A DNA stretch of 64,000 nt, taken from Zygaena filipendulae (taxonomy: Eukaryota; Arthropoda; Insecta; Lepidoptera; Zygaenidae). This document shows positions 55,401 to 63,793 of the stretch, piece after piece (the first letter of the stretch is position 1; each line of letters opens with the position of its first letter). The position numbers and the translations under genes were made by a program. The DNA lies in assembly GCA_907165275.2 (NCBI GenBank), contig OU015668.1:9109658-9173657 (forward strand), given 5' to 3'. The notes under the pieces are model-generated. The model was not told the origin of the DNA. It worked only from the letters and a program-made list of their open reading frames with translations, and made no database searches.

Positions 55401-55949
55401 ACAAACACACGCACAATACACCCACACATCCACGTAAGGATGTCCACGCGTAAACACTAGCGACATTCGCTTTAAAAACATAACAATACCTTCTAAGACA
55501 TTGCATTTTAAAAATAAATCGATATAGACAAACAAAAAATAGAGTATAATACGTAAAATATTCCTAATAATTTTTATTTATTTTATATTTTCATTAATTT
55601 GTTTAATGTGCTTACTGTAACTGTCTAATTAAAAACATTATTTAGTCTATTTTAAATTTTTCTCCATCGATCTCTAATAAAAATAGAATTATCTACTTAA
55701 AATAATTTATATTTTCTATTCCTGAGTGCCAGGCAGAGTATAAACGTTTTTTATATAGTTTATTCATTGGAAATTAAACAATTAACTTCTTACTATTACC
55801 TAAGTTATGAAAATAACGAAATTGGTCGATATTTTCAGGACGGCAAATTGACGTTGAAGGAGTTCGTGAAATTGGGCAGAGAGTTTTTCTTCACTGAAGA
55901 CGAGAGTAGAGTCTCCAGAATGTTCTGGGGCCCGCTCATTGAAGACTGA
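43411..55949 (+). CDS. EF-hand calcium-binding protein, sarcoplasmic calcium-binding protein family, complete, 6 exons, 274 aa
   Basis: Exons: 43411-43506, 46902-47096, 47880-48041, 53715-53855, 54950-55069, 55839-55949; each is a whole number of codons and all borders are GT-AG. Order of parts: an N-terminal stretch without acidic residues before residue 18 (MAFSLTRLGLRAVF) that could be a mitochondrial presequence; a basic then Ser/Asp-rich linker (HSDSDSSSDSDTE); EF-hand 1 DVDKDGLVSYSD, canonical; EF-hand 2 DPYNYVTVEQYL, degenerate; EF-hand 3 DKDGSGWISVQE; EF-hand 4 DTNADGKLTLKE. Three working sites and a dead second one fit sarcoplasmic calcium-binding proteins (fly Scp1/CG15848 type, recalled), which buffer calcium. 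The usual SCP is about 190 residues, so the N-terminal 97 residues are an addition. Calexcitin is an alternative name. Intron 3 (5.7 kb) hosts a LINE. Poly(A) candidates at about 56169 and 56347. Confidence 0.86.
44020..44331. mobile_element. MITE-like element, ends CCAGGC-CGGAT
   Basis: CCAGGCTCGGATGTA at left and TAGATCCGCGCCTGG at right are inverted (13 of 15). G- and C-runs (GAGGGGGGGCAAT / ACTGCCCCCCTG) lie inside each end. Related fragments occur at about 25130-25250 and 47585-47635. In SCP-like intron 1. Confidence 0.65.
44735..44973 (+). mobile_element. Helitron-like element, 3' end complete
   Basis: Ends with hairpin CGCGGGTGGAACCGCG, then CGGGACAGCTAG followed by T. Interior CAACCCCTAAGGGGATGAAA is shared, inverted, with 37594-37640. 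Confidence 0.72.
46474..46695 (+). mobile_element. complete non-autonomous Helitron-like element, 222 bp
   Basis: Starts TCTATATACCTACTATAATA after an A; ends with hairpin CGCGGGTAAAACCGCG, 7 nt, CTAG, followed by T. Insertion between A and T, TC start, CTAG end and 3' hairpin are the structural signs of Helitrons. Confidence 0.82.
46710..46844. mobile_element. MITE of the GATAAGCAATA / GTTAACCCAC family, internally deleted copy 3
   Basis: GATAAGCAATAACATGTTAA ... GGGTTAACACACTATTGCTT, only 135 bp. Ends 57 nt before SCP-like exon 2. Confidence 0.82.
47112..47550 (-). mobile_element. LINE 3'-end fragment with (AATTC)n tail
   Basis: On the minus strand it ends CAAATAAAGTTTTTTCAATT followed by repeats of CAATT; upstream part includes GGTGGTCCTTACCACCCG. 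Lies right after SCP-like exon 2. No coding frame. Confidence 0.55.
48552..51515 (-). CDS. LINE ORF2: AP endonuclease and reverse transcriptase (987 aa)
   Basis: Target-primed reverse transcription enzyme. Endonuclease (about 40-250): LTECWL, IAIYRPPS, GDINIDI (D176), LDHIMIK, TDHSPI (D238, H239). Reverse transcriptase (about 470-760): SSPGWDGITPKLLK, YRPISLLPTLSKVLEK, FGFRAGKSTEDAV, FLDLAKAFDTV, GVPQGSILGPTLFLLYIND and catalytic YADD (699-702). Then a C-terminal region of about 200 residues with no RNase H seen. Full length for the family and uninterrupted. The element belongs to the APE-type LINEs; exact clade (CR1, Jockey) needs a tree. Confidence 0.93.
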   Translation of the reverse strand: MAQLHEVLSDIDNVNVSKSFQLSEPEQCKTYLIQNKSNSLTAITINIRSINKNYDDFLVFLKRVGFDIDILVLTECWLNKNFTPYSLSGYNCFYTKYNINKNGGIVIYIKKNLNNISVVEPTFQDANCLVVGCGDDLRIIAIYRPPSFHNVSNFNSSLDVLLDSFKSVPSIVIMGDINIDIKDNNTARHSSDYLTLLSTHGILPGHLFPTREKNCLDHIMIKTKEVVTILTFPANITDHSPIIVQIDKKKTYKSDVTRTFNKINYESIRHDISEIDWSLLLDKKEVNMATNLFIDIMTKILKKNSTIKSIPKSKHNIKPWITPGLIKCIRRRDKLHTKVRNDPNNSEIKQIYLRYRNTCNNLLKQLKRTHERMKLQQDAKDNKKTWQNIKNICNISEKTNPAGELLKNKGSSGNSLNNINDYFVNVGSKLAQRILQSTNNTESNIAKNYRSKISVASSFVSYPTDESEVTTIIKNLKTNSSPGWDGITPKLLKEILPYIVKPIAYICQSSLDSGIVPTALKRSTICPIHKGGDADVVSNYRPISLLPTLSKVLEKLMNKRLIQYLESKELFSRNQFGFRAGKSTEDAVTTLTEHVISQLDENRKTIGVFLDLAKAFDTVSIPILLAKLEAVGVRGISLEWFTSYLTERSQRVKVNTEHSGDVLVKFGVPQGSILGPTLFLLYINDLCDLPMEGCKVITYADDTALIFTGDTWEQVHLLTDQGLRTVSGWLHNNLLTLNVQKTKYIIFSIQSKSQPPCPPTLKIHESNCTHNISCSCPMLDQVTNIRYLGVFVDQTLSWSFHIESLTARVRKLIYVFKNLRDVGCVKTSMMVYNSLAQSLLSYCISAWGSAAKTSLIQLERAQRALLKVIMSKPKQYPTEQLYQECSVLTVRQLYVKAAVLRQHTLIDLDHINLNRQKRRKDIIFQLPSKRTHTARRSLSFLGPVLYNRISKDETLIDKTKRKCAVSIKKYLHNLNYTQTGNLLNITS
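51955..52899 (-). CDS. LINE ORF1 protein (314 aa)
   Basis: Likely RNA-binding ORF1p. A basic N-terminus (KIMRTPPRPLGES), a long coiled coil at about 60-160 (MFKNMQEMFSDMIKEQKE through QLELTQKK), then a folded part starting IEIRNLPPEITENPLEIM that resembles an RRM, and a C-terminal domain. No CCHC knuckle. It is 440 bp upstream of ORF2 on the same strand, the usual LINE order. Confidence 0.82.
   Translation of the reverse strand: MNMIPGLGKIMRTPPRPLGESYSEPDVSNSNEKSEINPNITYRKRKRSGGSSEALRFDMMEMFKNMQEMFSDMIKEQKERYNSMNQEFTEIKKQNNDIITSNLEIKKSIIDIASSQNELRLRVEALEKKDSSTTACIDLLEQQLELTQKKIRETTIEIRNLPPEITENPLEIMEKIHKCLDVRVELHEIRNTYRLPAKSGRPKIIVTEYTSVQRKNEIIKAVKFLNSSKSDDKLNTNSIGLEGEKQPIYISEQLTKKGKQIHYMARALVKRGEYKFCWAVGGKVFVRREEGSPAVEIKSVKQIENLLSPSMELE
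54278..54387. repeat. 110-bp foldback element
   Basis: GTGCGGAACCGTCATTGCAA pairs with TTGCAATGACAGCCTTTCCGCAC apart from a small bulge; the middle holds CTTCGGCTGCGCCTCGG. In SCP-like intron 4. Confidence 0.75.
54657..54826 (-). mobile_element. Helitron-like element, reverse orientation
   Basis: Begins (plus strand) CTAGCTGTTCCCCCGCGGTT and ends TTTATAATATTAGTAAGATT, i.e. the family's 3' and 5' ends reversed. A second fragment lies next to it at about 54437-54650. Confidence 0.7.
55076..55435 (+). repeat. CA-rich tract next to SCP-like exon 5 donor
   Basis: The donor GTGAGACACGCACACACGCA runs straight into about 360 nt of CA repeats broken by AATATGCACAC and ACAACAC units. Confidence 0.93.
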
Positions 55950-56588
55950 AGGCGAAATCGAGCTTTACTGTTAGGAAATAAGACTCATATTAGTTTCAAC
56001 TGTTCATTTAAGATTTGATCTTACTATAGCAGTTTAATATCAAGTGATGTGTCATGTGTTCAATAATGTTAAGATTTAGTTATATATAGCTAGTGTATAT
56101 AGGAATTAGTTTTAATTAATTATGACATACCTACTTTGAAGTATGAATTGATACATACAAAAATGACAAAATAAAAAAATGACAATAAGCAAAATAAATA
56201 GCGGTTCGAATAACTTTTTATACAAATTTAGTGTAGATTCCAAATGGGAGGCACTTAAATATTTATCTATACCTACCTTTTTTAAACTGTTTTATTTTAT
56301 TATGTTTACACTCTGTCTTCATTGTTATAAAATGAGATATTTTTAAATAAAAATACAAAGAAAATTTAATTTTTAATTCTCATCACAAGAACATTATTTA
56401 TTGAATCATAATTACTTTGAATTAACACAACATTAATACTTATAAGTTACAAAAATATAATTCTATCCTTTAAGAGTAAAATGACACGTTAAAAGTTTGT
56501 TTTAGAATTCTATAATTAACTCAATACAAATTGAAAAAACAAAATGGAAATAATCAGTCAAACCAAATAATATAAATAACATCAACCA
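55950..56588. other. convergent 3' ends of SCP-like gene and Nup88
   Basis: AT-rich. Plus-strand AATAAA candidates at about 56169 and 56347 (SCP-like); minus-strand AATAAA (+ TTTATT) at 56397-56402 for Nup88. The two signals are only about 50 bp apart, so the 3' UTRs may touch or overlap. Confidence 0.7.
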
Positions 56589-59500
56589 TTAAACTATGTT
56601 CAGTTGATCTTTGAGCAACTTCGTGTCTTCGATCAGCGTCGATATTTGACTCGTTCTGGAAATAAAATAGCAAAATATGTAAACAAATCAGCTACAGGCG
56701 AAAATATAAAATAATCATAAACACTACGGTTGAACTCAAAGCTTGCGAACTATGGATACTCACTGCTGTTGTAATATCATCTGTATAGTGTCGCTGTGCG
56801 ATTTTCCCAGAACTGCGTCCTTCTTCTTGTACTCCTCTTCCCATTTCTTGAGCTGGAAAACGTAAAGAAATTTCCATAAAACTATTTCATTTAACTTCTA
56901 AGCCTCGTCATTTAGAAGATGTGCCTGATTGGGGATGTATTTACACGTTGGTAAGTATAAGATATACTGTTGGTAAGTATATAAGATATACTGAAGTTTT
57001 TATGTTATTTGTTATCTTCTTAAATTTTTTCGATCCTCTTTCAAATCCCACATCTATCTCTCTATCTTTCACATATATCTTCCTATCTCCTACGTCTACC
57101 TCCTTATCTCCAACATCCACCTCCCTACCTTCCACGTCTACCTCCTTACCTCCCACGTCTATCTCCCTATCTCCCACATCCATCTCCCTATATTCGACAT
57201 CCACCTATCACATCTACCTCACTAACTTCCACATCCATCTCCCTAACTCCCACATCTATCTCCTTAACTCCCACAGCTGTGTCCTTAACTCCCACATCTA
57301 CCTCCCTAACTCCCACATCTATCTCCCTACCTCCCACATCTACCTTCCTAACTTCCACATATATTTCCCTAACTCCCACATCCATTTCTCTAACTCCCAC
57401 ATCTATCTCCTTATCTCCCACATCTACCTGCCTATCTCCGACATCCACCTCCCTACCTCTCACATCTGCCTCCCTATCTCCGACATCCACCCCCTTTATC
57501 TCCCACATCTACCTACCTAACTTCCACTACCATCTCCCTGCCTCCCACATCTACCTCCTTACCTCCCACGTCCATCTCCCTACCTCCCACATCTACCTCC
57601 CTATCTCCAACATCCACTTCCTTACCTACCACATCTACCTTCCTACCTCCCTAACTCCTACACCTATCTCCTTAACTCCCACATCTATCTCCTTAACTCT
57701 CAAATCTATTTATCTCCCACAATCTACCTCCCTATCTCCGTCATCCACCTCCCTATCTCCCACATCTACCTCTCTATCTTTCAGATCTACCTCCTTAACT
57801 CCCACATCTATCTCCTTAACTTCCCCATCTATCTCCGTAACTTCCCCATCTATCTCCGTAACACCAACCCCCTTATCCCCCAGTTCTCCCACGCGTCCCC
57901 CCGGCTCACCTCGCGGCTCTTGCGGCGCGCGTGCTGCCGCAGCTGCAGCAGCTGGTCGGCGAGCTCGTCGGCGGCGCGCGCGTGCGCCCGCAGCGCGGCC
58001 AGCTGCTCGCGCTCGGCCGCGCTGGGCGCCGCGCCCGCCCGCACGCCGCGCACCACGTTCGAGCATCTGCCGAACGTAACAAACCGAATAGAATAGAAGT
58101 AGAGGTTTATTTGGTACCAAATTGAACACAAACTTAATAAGTAATTTTAAAACAAGGTAGGAAGGACTACTTTTGAAAATCAAAATTCTAATTAGTCCGT
58201 CAGAAAATAAAAAACCAATAGACACGCATTTTTTTGGTTTTCCAAATAAATTAGAATATACAGAGATAAAGCGCATTAAAGTTTAGGGTGAGGGGGTCGT
58301 GACGTCACTAACCGCAAAACAGCCATACAAACTGTCAGAATAGTGACGTCACGCGAAATTTCAACTCAATATATCGCTGTTATTTTTCGAGTACGTAAAA
58401 AAAGAAAAAATACGTGTCCAATATTTTTTAATAATCTACAAGACGGACTAAAAAATAAAAATTTGTCAACATGCCCATTAAAATATATAGAGAAGTAAAA
58501 CGGGCAGCTATCGTTACGTTGCTAGTTTTTTTTTTAAGTGAAAAGTTCTTTAGCCACTTCGGGAAATATTAGGATGGGGAAAAAGCACTGAACTCGCGTT
58601 TAGGGTCACAGTTTTTTTTGCTACTTTTGAGTAAAGTATAAATACCTGTATTTCAAGTCGTCTTGGTACTTCTCGGCCAAAGCACACTTTTCTAAGAGCA
58701 CCGTCGACTGTAGTTCCAGCGCATCTATATCGCCCTGGAAAAAATATATTATAGAACAGTCACAACAAAATTTATTAAATGGATAATAAGGTAATTTTAA
58801 CATTTATCAAATATTAGGGTAATTTTAACATCGATGAAAATAAATAGTATAAATTTTATAGCTCTATATGCACAAGTACCTACTTATGTTCGCACAAAAC
58901 TAAATTTTCACACTATGCACTTGTTTTATTATGGTAACCAATAAACTTTTACTCTTTTATTTATTTATTGTAATAAGTATGTATATATTTGTGAATGTTT
59001 ATATATAGGTATTATATATATTGTATCTAACAAACCAGTCTGCGCAGAAATTTAATTTACTAAGTTTAAATAATAAGCACGTAATCATTGAATTGAATAC
59101 ATTTAAATTAATAAATGACTTACATGTACTTGCATGAAATTTATAATAAGACTAGCTAAAAAAGTTGATATGAGATGACGTGGTAGAGTCGAAATAAAAA
59201 AATAAACTATGACGTAAAAAGTAAAAAAAAAGTTTATTGAAAACGTTTTCTCATTATTTACAATACTTGTTTATAAACAACATTTTTCATTTTATTGTCC
59301 GGTGTATATATATGTCGGCGAGAGGGTAGTTTCGTTATCAATAACGTTTCCCGCCGACGTATAGTAGTCGTTCGTTCCCCCGCTCCACTCCATTGCCCGA
59401 CTCGTCTTTGTTAGAACTTGATATAAAACGCGGGTACGCGTAAGCCACGATTCATTGTTACTTTGTGTTCGGTTCAGTGCAGTTATAGTGTCGTATCAAT

Positions 59501-62500
59501 CTAGAGTGGCTATAGTGATTACGTGTGCTGTGTCATCTAATACTTTCCAGAGGTTTGCTTAAGTCGGGAGCACGGGCAGTGGAGGTGAGCGTTCATGCAT
59601 TGTAAAGGGGCCCCATTAAACCTACACCTGGGTCGCAAGTCCCAGGCACTGCTCCGTGTTCCCTACGGATATCTGGTATGCTGTATTTATCTATAACTAT
59701 GTTGGTGCAATTGCTTATTATAGTTCCATGTTTCTATCATCTATTCCCTACATCAGAAGTGGGGTATTCGGATACTTATGTTACTCTCCTTTTTGCGACA
59801 TATACATAATTTTTTCGGATTTCCTACTCCATTAGAATTAATTAAACACTATTAAAAATACTCACATTTGAAATTTCACGATAAAAACCCACAAATAACT
59901 TTTTTCTATTTCGTTTCAAAATCGAGAGTTAATTAAACACACTATTAAAAATACTCACACGTGATACTTCTAAATAAAGGCTCACAGATAACTTCTCTTC
60001 TTTTCGTTTTGAAATCGCTCGTTTCGCTGTTCAAATTAAACTAACTCTGGTGAGCGACACCGGGCTCTTATATATTCAGAGAGCTAGGCTCTAGAATATT
60101 CGAGAAAATTTGAAAATATTTTCTCTCTCACACCTTCTAGAGTATTCTGGTCATTATCGTCCGCCATAATAAAAGGTTCTATAGCGGTAGCATTTGTAGT
60201 AAAAGCGCGAAATTTAAAAACCTAAATTTTTTAATGTTTTGAGAACTAATTTGGATAACTAAAATTATGTCGCTTTAACTCCAAAATATAAGTTAGCTAA
60301 TGACGTATAAATACACAAAATTTAATAACTTTATTATAGCAACAAATTAAATTTAAGACTTTATTGAAATTGGAATTTTAAATTTCGTGTCACTACTACA
60401 CATGCTACAATTGCTCGCAACGCTTTTGGAAATGCAACCCAAACAATCGTTGTCCTGAATGAAGTTCAAATATTCGATAACAGATGGCGCCACTATACTT
60501 AATTTCCAAGTTGTAGGGTTGGAAAGTTCCTTATATCTTTAGAAACACGCCCTTTAGATTAAAACGGGAACTTTCTAGCTTCTGTAGCGGTAGCGTATGT
60601 AGTAAAGGCGCGAAATTTAAAAACCTAAATTTTTAAATATTTTGAGAACTAATTTGGATAACTAAAATTATGTCGCTTTAACTCCAAAATATACGTTAAA
60701 TAATGACGTATAAATACACAAAATTTAACTACTTTATTATAGTAACAAATGAAATTTAAGATTTTATTGAAATTGGAATTTTAAATTTCGCGCCACTACT
60801 ACACATGCTGCAATGGCTCACAACTATGGAGACTATACACTATGACTATTGGAGTGTATAGTCTCCATAGTTGTCTTGAACGAAGTTCAAATATTCGATA
60901 ACAGATGGCGCCACAGCACTTAATTTCCAAGTTGAAGGGTCGGAAAGTCCCTTATATCTTTAAAAACATGCCCTTTAGATTAAAACGGGAACTTTCTTGT
61001 TCGAGGGGGGATAAAGGGCTATCACACCACATAAGTCCCTTTATCGTGTCGGGATTCCTTTTTAAGTTTTATCGGCACGCACATTTTATCGACTTAGTTT
61101 TATTATATATAATGATATTGTGTCACTATTTCAAAAATAGAGCCTTGGAAAGGCATTATCGTGAAACATTTACAAAAAAATTATCAATAGGTAGTTTCCA
61201 AAATATTCAACATTTCATTTTGTCAAACGAAACGTTCGCGTTGCAACATAATACCAACGAAACAACAGCCACGCTTAACATGTTACGTCATTTTTATTTT
61301 TTTAGGCAACATTTACCTCTTTCAGGGAAGGCAAAAGAAACTATATACATACGAGCTGTCCCCCGCGATTTCATCCGCGGTAATTTCGGAGTTCCCACGG
61401 GAATTCCGGGAAAAGAGTACTCTATGTCCTTCTTTGTACCCTTGACGGCCTTGACAGTAGTTTACGGTGATTATCTGTTCCCCGCATTAATTCCGGAGTT
61501 CCCGCGGGAATTCCGAGTTAAAAACTATCCTATCTTTTAAGTTGGGCCAAATACAACATAGTGACCAAATTTCATCATGATCGATTCAGCAGTTTAGGAG
61601 TCCATCGCGGACAAACAACGTGACACGTGATTTATATATATTAAGATTAAGATAAGGTAGGATATCTACATTCCCCTAAAGAATCCCGAAACCATAACGT
61701 GTTACACCAGAGACAACAGGCCAGCTAGTGGGCGAGCGCCGCTCACCGTCAGCTCGTCGTGCCAGCGGTCGTGCTGCGCCGCCAGCGCCCGCAGCGCGCC
61801 CAGCTTGCGCGCGGTCGCGGCGGCGGCGCGCTTCTGCCGCGTCATGTACTCGGTGCGCAGCTTCATCGTGGCAAGGGTGAACAGCTGCGAGATAATCGAC
61901 AAGTTTATTCTACTATACACAATGCTATCTATTGTACACAATGCTATCTTTTATACACAAAGCTATCTATTATACACAATGCTGTCTATTGTACACAATG
62001 TTATCTTTTATACACAAAGCTAACTATTATACACGAAGCTATTTATTGTACACAATGCTATCTTTTATACACAATGCTATCTTTTATACACAAAGCTAAC
62101 TATTGTACATAATGCTATCTATTGTACACAATGCTATCTTTTATACACAAAGCTATCTATTGTACATAATGCTATCTATTGTACACAATGCTATCTTTTA
62201 TACACAAAGCTATCTATTATACACAATGCTATCTATTGTACACAATATTATCTTTTATACATAAAGCTAACTATTAACACGAAGCTATATAATTTAAAAC
62301 TAGACTGTTATAATAAATACTACTATTATACTGAAATTTGTATTAAAAATTTAATAAAACTGTTATAAAACTATGGTAACTCATAATAAAGTAGGTATAC
62401 ATATTATAATAAAACATAAAATTTTATTACACATACAAATATTATGAATATATGTTTGGATATTTGTTACTAAATCACGCAAGACCAGCGGAACATTTTA

Positions 62501-63793
62501 AAATGAAATTTGGTACACAGTAGATAGACACAATATGATCTTTTTATTCCGGAATTCCTAAAAACAACAATTACAAGCTCTGTTGTATACAAACCTCGAG
62601 ACATTCCTTGGGCGACGGCTCTTCGCTCTTCTTGATGTTCAGTATCGGCTGCGACACTTCTCTGGTCAATATCTCTTGTATTATCGATGTGAACGACAGC
62701 TTTTGTCTCTGAAAAATAACAATGGGGATGTTGACTAATTTTTTTTGTTTTAGTCCGTCTTGTAGATTAATAAAAAATATTGGACACGTATTTTTTTCTT
62801 TTTTTACGTAGGTAATCAAAAAATACTTCAGTACAATGAGTTGAAGTTTCGCGTGACGTCACTACCCGATGCAGTTTGTATGGCGGCTTGTAGCGGTTAG
62901 TGACGTCATGAGCCCCCCCCCCACCCTAACTTTAATGCCATTATCTCTGTGTGCCATTATATCCATTGTTTTTTTTATTTTCTAACTGACGGACTAATTA
63001 GATTTTGATTTTCAAAAGTCGTCAACATCCCTACTGCATTCAACGACTTGGCAGAGTTGATTTGAAAAAAAACCGCTGGAACTGAAGTCTTACTTCTTGC
63101 AATAGCTTGTTTATGTCATCTTGCTCTAGCGCTGGATTCTTCAGCTGGAATTCCTTGTAGAGTTGTTCTTCGAGGTCGAAAGGCTCCAGCGTTCTGAAAA
63201 CAATAACTTTAGTTTTATTCTACACTTTTTGGGAAGCTTATAAAAGTAGAATAAAAATAATAGTTAGGAGTAAGATATCAGATTTAACACGTAGGTATAT
63301 TTTACTGGATTATTCTAACAAGATTACCTTCTAAAGAGGATAAATTGTGAATGAATGATCTGTAGGTGCGTGTGTGTGTTTATGTGTGTGTGTGTGTGTG
63401 TGTGTATATGTATGTATAGTGTAAGTGTATGGGTGTGGGTATCTATGCGTGTATACTGTATACGTTATGTGTGAGTTTGTAAGTATATCTGTGTGTATGT
63501 ATGTATGTATGTATCTATGTGTGTGCGTATGTGTGGTATATGTGCGTGTATGTGTATGTTTATGTGGGTGTGTGTGTGTTGATATGCATGTATGTATGTA
63601 TGCATGTGTGTGTGCGCGTGTGCGCGCTCGCGTCACCTGGAGAGCAGCGTGCAGTCGGCGCACAGCACCAGCAGGCGCGGCAGCGGCGGCGCGCTGAGCG
63701 CGAGCCCGGCGGGCGGGCGCGGCGCCGTGCACACCAGGTGCCGGGCGACGCTGCGCGCGGCGCATATGCTCGACAGCATCGATTCCGTCTCCG
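56589..63793 (-). CDS. Nup88: Nup88 (members only), C-terminal 302 aa, 8 exons, 5' end beyond window
   Basis: Cytoplasmic-face nucleoporin that holds Nup214 and CRM1-dependent export factors. Exons in transcript order: 63637-63793, 63094-63193, 62595-62708, 61747-61884, 58646-58734, 57910-58066, 56764-56852, 56589-56655; phases close. The first visible exon codes the end of the beta-propeller (LPRLLVLCADCTLL). The rest matches the helical C-terminal half of human Nup88: IIQEILTREVSQPIL against HIRSILQRSVANPAF, SPKECLELFTLATMKLRTEY against [20 protein letters not shown], and a final coiled coil ending LIEDTKLLKDQLNIV. Several exons are strikingly GC-rich, with Ala/Arg runs (exon 57910-58066), while the last two are AT-rich. 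Introns are filled with minisatellites, MITEs and an hsp-type promoter. The N-terminal propeller exons lie right of 63998. Confidence 0.88.
57050..57880. repeat. minisatellite, 21-bp unit, about 40 copies
   Basis: Unit CTCCCTAACTCCCACATCTA plus one base; strand-asymmetric (pyrimidine-rich on plus). Since 21 is divisible by 3, all frames stay open and give artificial Ser/Thr/Pro ORFs. In a Nup88 intron. Confidence 0.93.
58156..58477 (+). mobile_element. MITE 'CRE-pair' family, copy 5
   Basis: AGGACTACTTTTGAAAATCA to GTCAACATGCCC; left terminus degraded. In a Nup88 intron. Confidence 0.86.
59313..59765 (+). mobile_element. LTR plus primer-binding-site remnant (candidate)
   Basis: TGTCGGCGAGAGGGTAG (59313) to TTCCCTACA (59752) gives a TG...CA unit of 440 bp. 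Inside are TATAAAA (about 59421) and GTTCAGTG (initiator-like). Directly after it TCAGAAGTGGGGT matches the core of a tRNA-Leu PBS (TGGTGTCAGAAGTGGGATT, recalled). No internal coding sequence follows, so it is a truncated 5' end. Confidence 0.5.
59837..60150 (-). promoter_or_regulatory. heat-shock-type promoter and 5' leader (hsp70-like)
   Basis: On the minus strand: HSE GAATACTCTAGAA (60147-60135), HSE TTCTCGAATATTC (60106-60094, perfect three-unit site), TATA box GAATATATAAGAG at about 60080-60068, then a leader starting near 60040 with AGTTTAATTTGAACAGCGAA, similar in style to hsp70 leaders. The leader holds a tandem duplication of about 90 bp (59837-59926 and 59927-60018), each copy with a donor-like GTGAGTATTTTTAATAGTG. 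No heat-shock ORF follows. Confidence 0.62.
60180..60995. repeat. tandem duplication, 403-bp unit, two copies
   Basis: GCGGTAGC at 60184 and 60587; both copies share AACTAATTTGGATAACTAAA and CGATAACAGATGGCGCCAC. They differ chiefly at 60821-60873, where copy 2 has a hairpin. Confidence 0.9.
60821..60873. repeat. perfect 21-bp stem hairpin with 11-nt loop
   Basis: 60821-60841 is the exact reverse complement of 60853-60873 (core GGAGACTATACACT / AGTGTATAGTCTCC); loop ATGACTATTGG. Confidence 0.95.
61350..61645 (-). mobile_element. Helitron-like fragments, reverse orientation (two in tandem)
   Basis: GAGCTGTCCCCCGCGATTTC at the start; GGAGTTCCCACGGGAATTCC and, 110 bp later, GGAGTTCCCGCGGGAATTCC show that the core occurs twice. 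In a Nup88 intron. Confidence 0.65.
61905..62290. repeat. minisatellite, 19-bp unit, about 20 copies
   Basis: Unit ACACAATGCTATCTATTGT with variants ACACAAAGCTATCTTTTAT; exact 19-bp spacing over most of the array. Nup88 intron. Confidence 0.93.
62724..63031 (-). mobile_element. MITE 'CRE-pair' family, copy 6
   Basis: GGGGATGTTGACTAATTTTT to GTCGTCAACATCCC. It fills about 80% of the 385-bp Nup88 intron 62709-63093 and ends 15 nt from its acceptor. Confidence 0.88.
63370..63625 (-). repeat. CA-rich tract next to a Nup88 donor
   Basis: In gene sense the donor GTGACGCGAGCGCGCACACG is followed by CACACACACATGCATACATA and about 250 nt of CA/CATA repeats. Confidence 0.92.

Noticed and set aside
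54890..55535. Overlapping ORFs of 94-131 aa on both strands
   Set aside because: CA-tract translations after SCP-like exon 5; only the first part of one frame is a true exon.
57279..58079. Long Ser/Thr/Pro ORFs (up to 266 aa) on the plus strand and Val/Asp/Gly-rich ones on the minus strand
   Set aside because: They are the 21-bp minisatellite read through in a multiple-of-three period; the right end overlaps a Nup88 exon in antisense.
60905..61540. 211-aa plus-strand ORF
   Set aside because: Runs through the second 403-bp repeat copy and Helitron-like fragments; no domain recognised and composition is non-coding.
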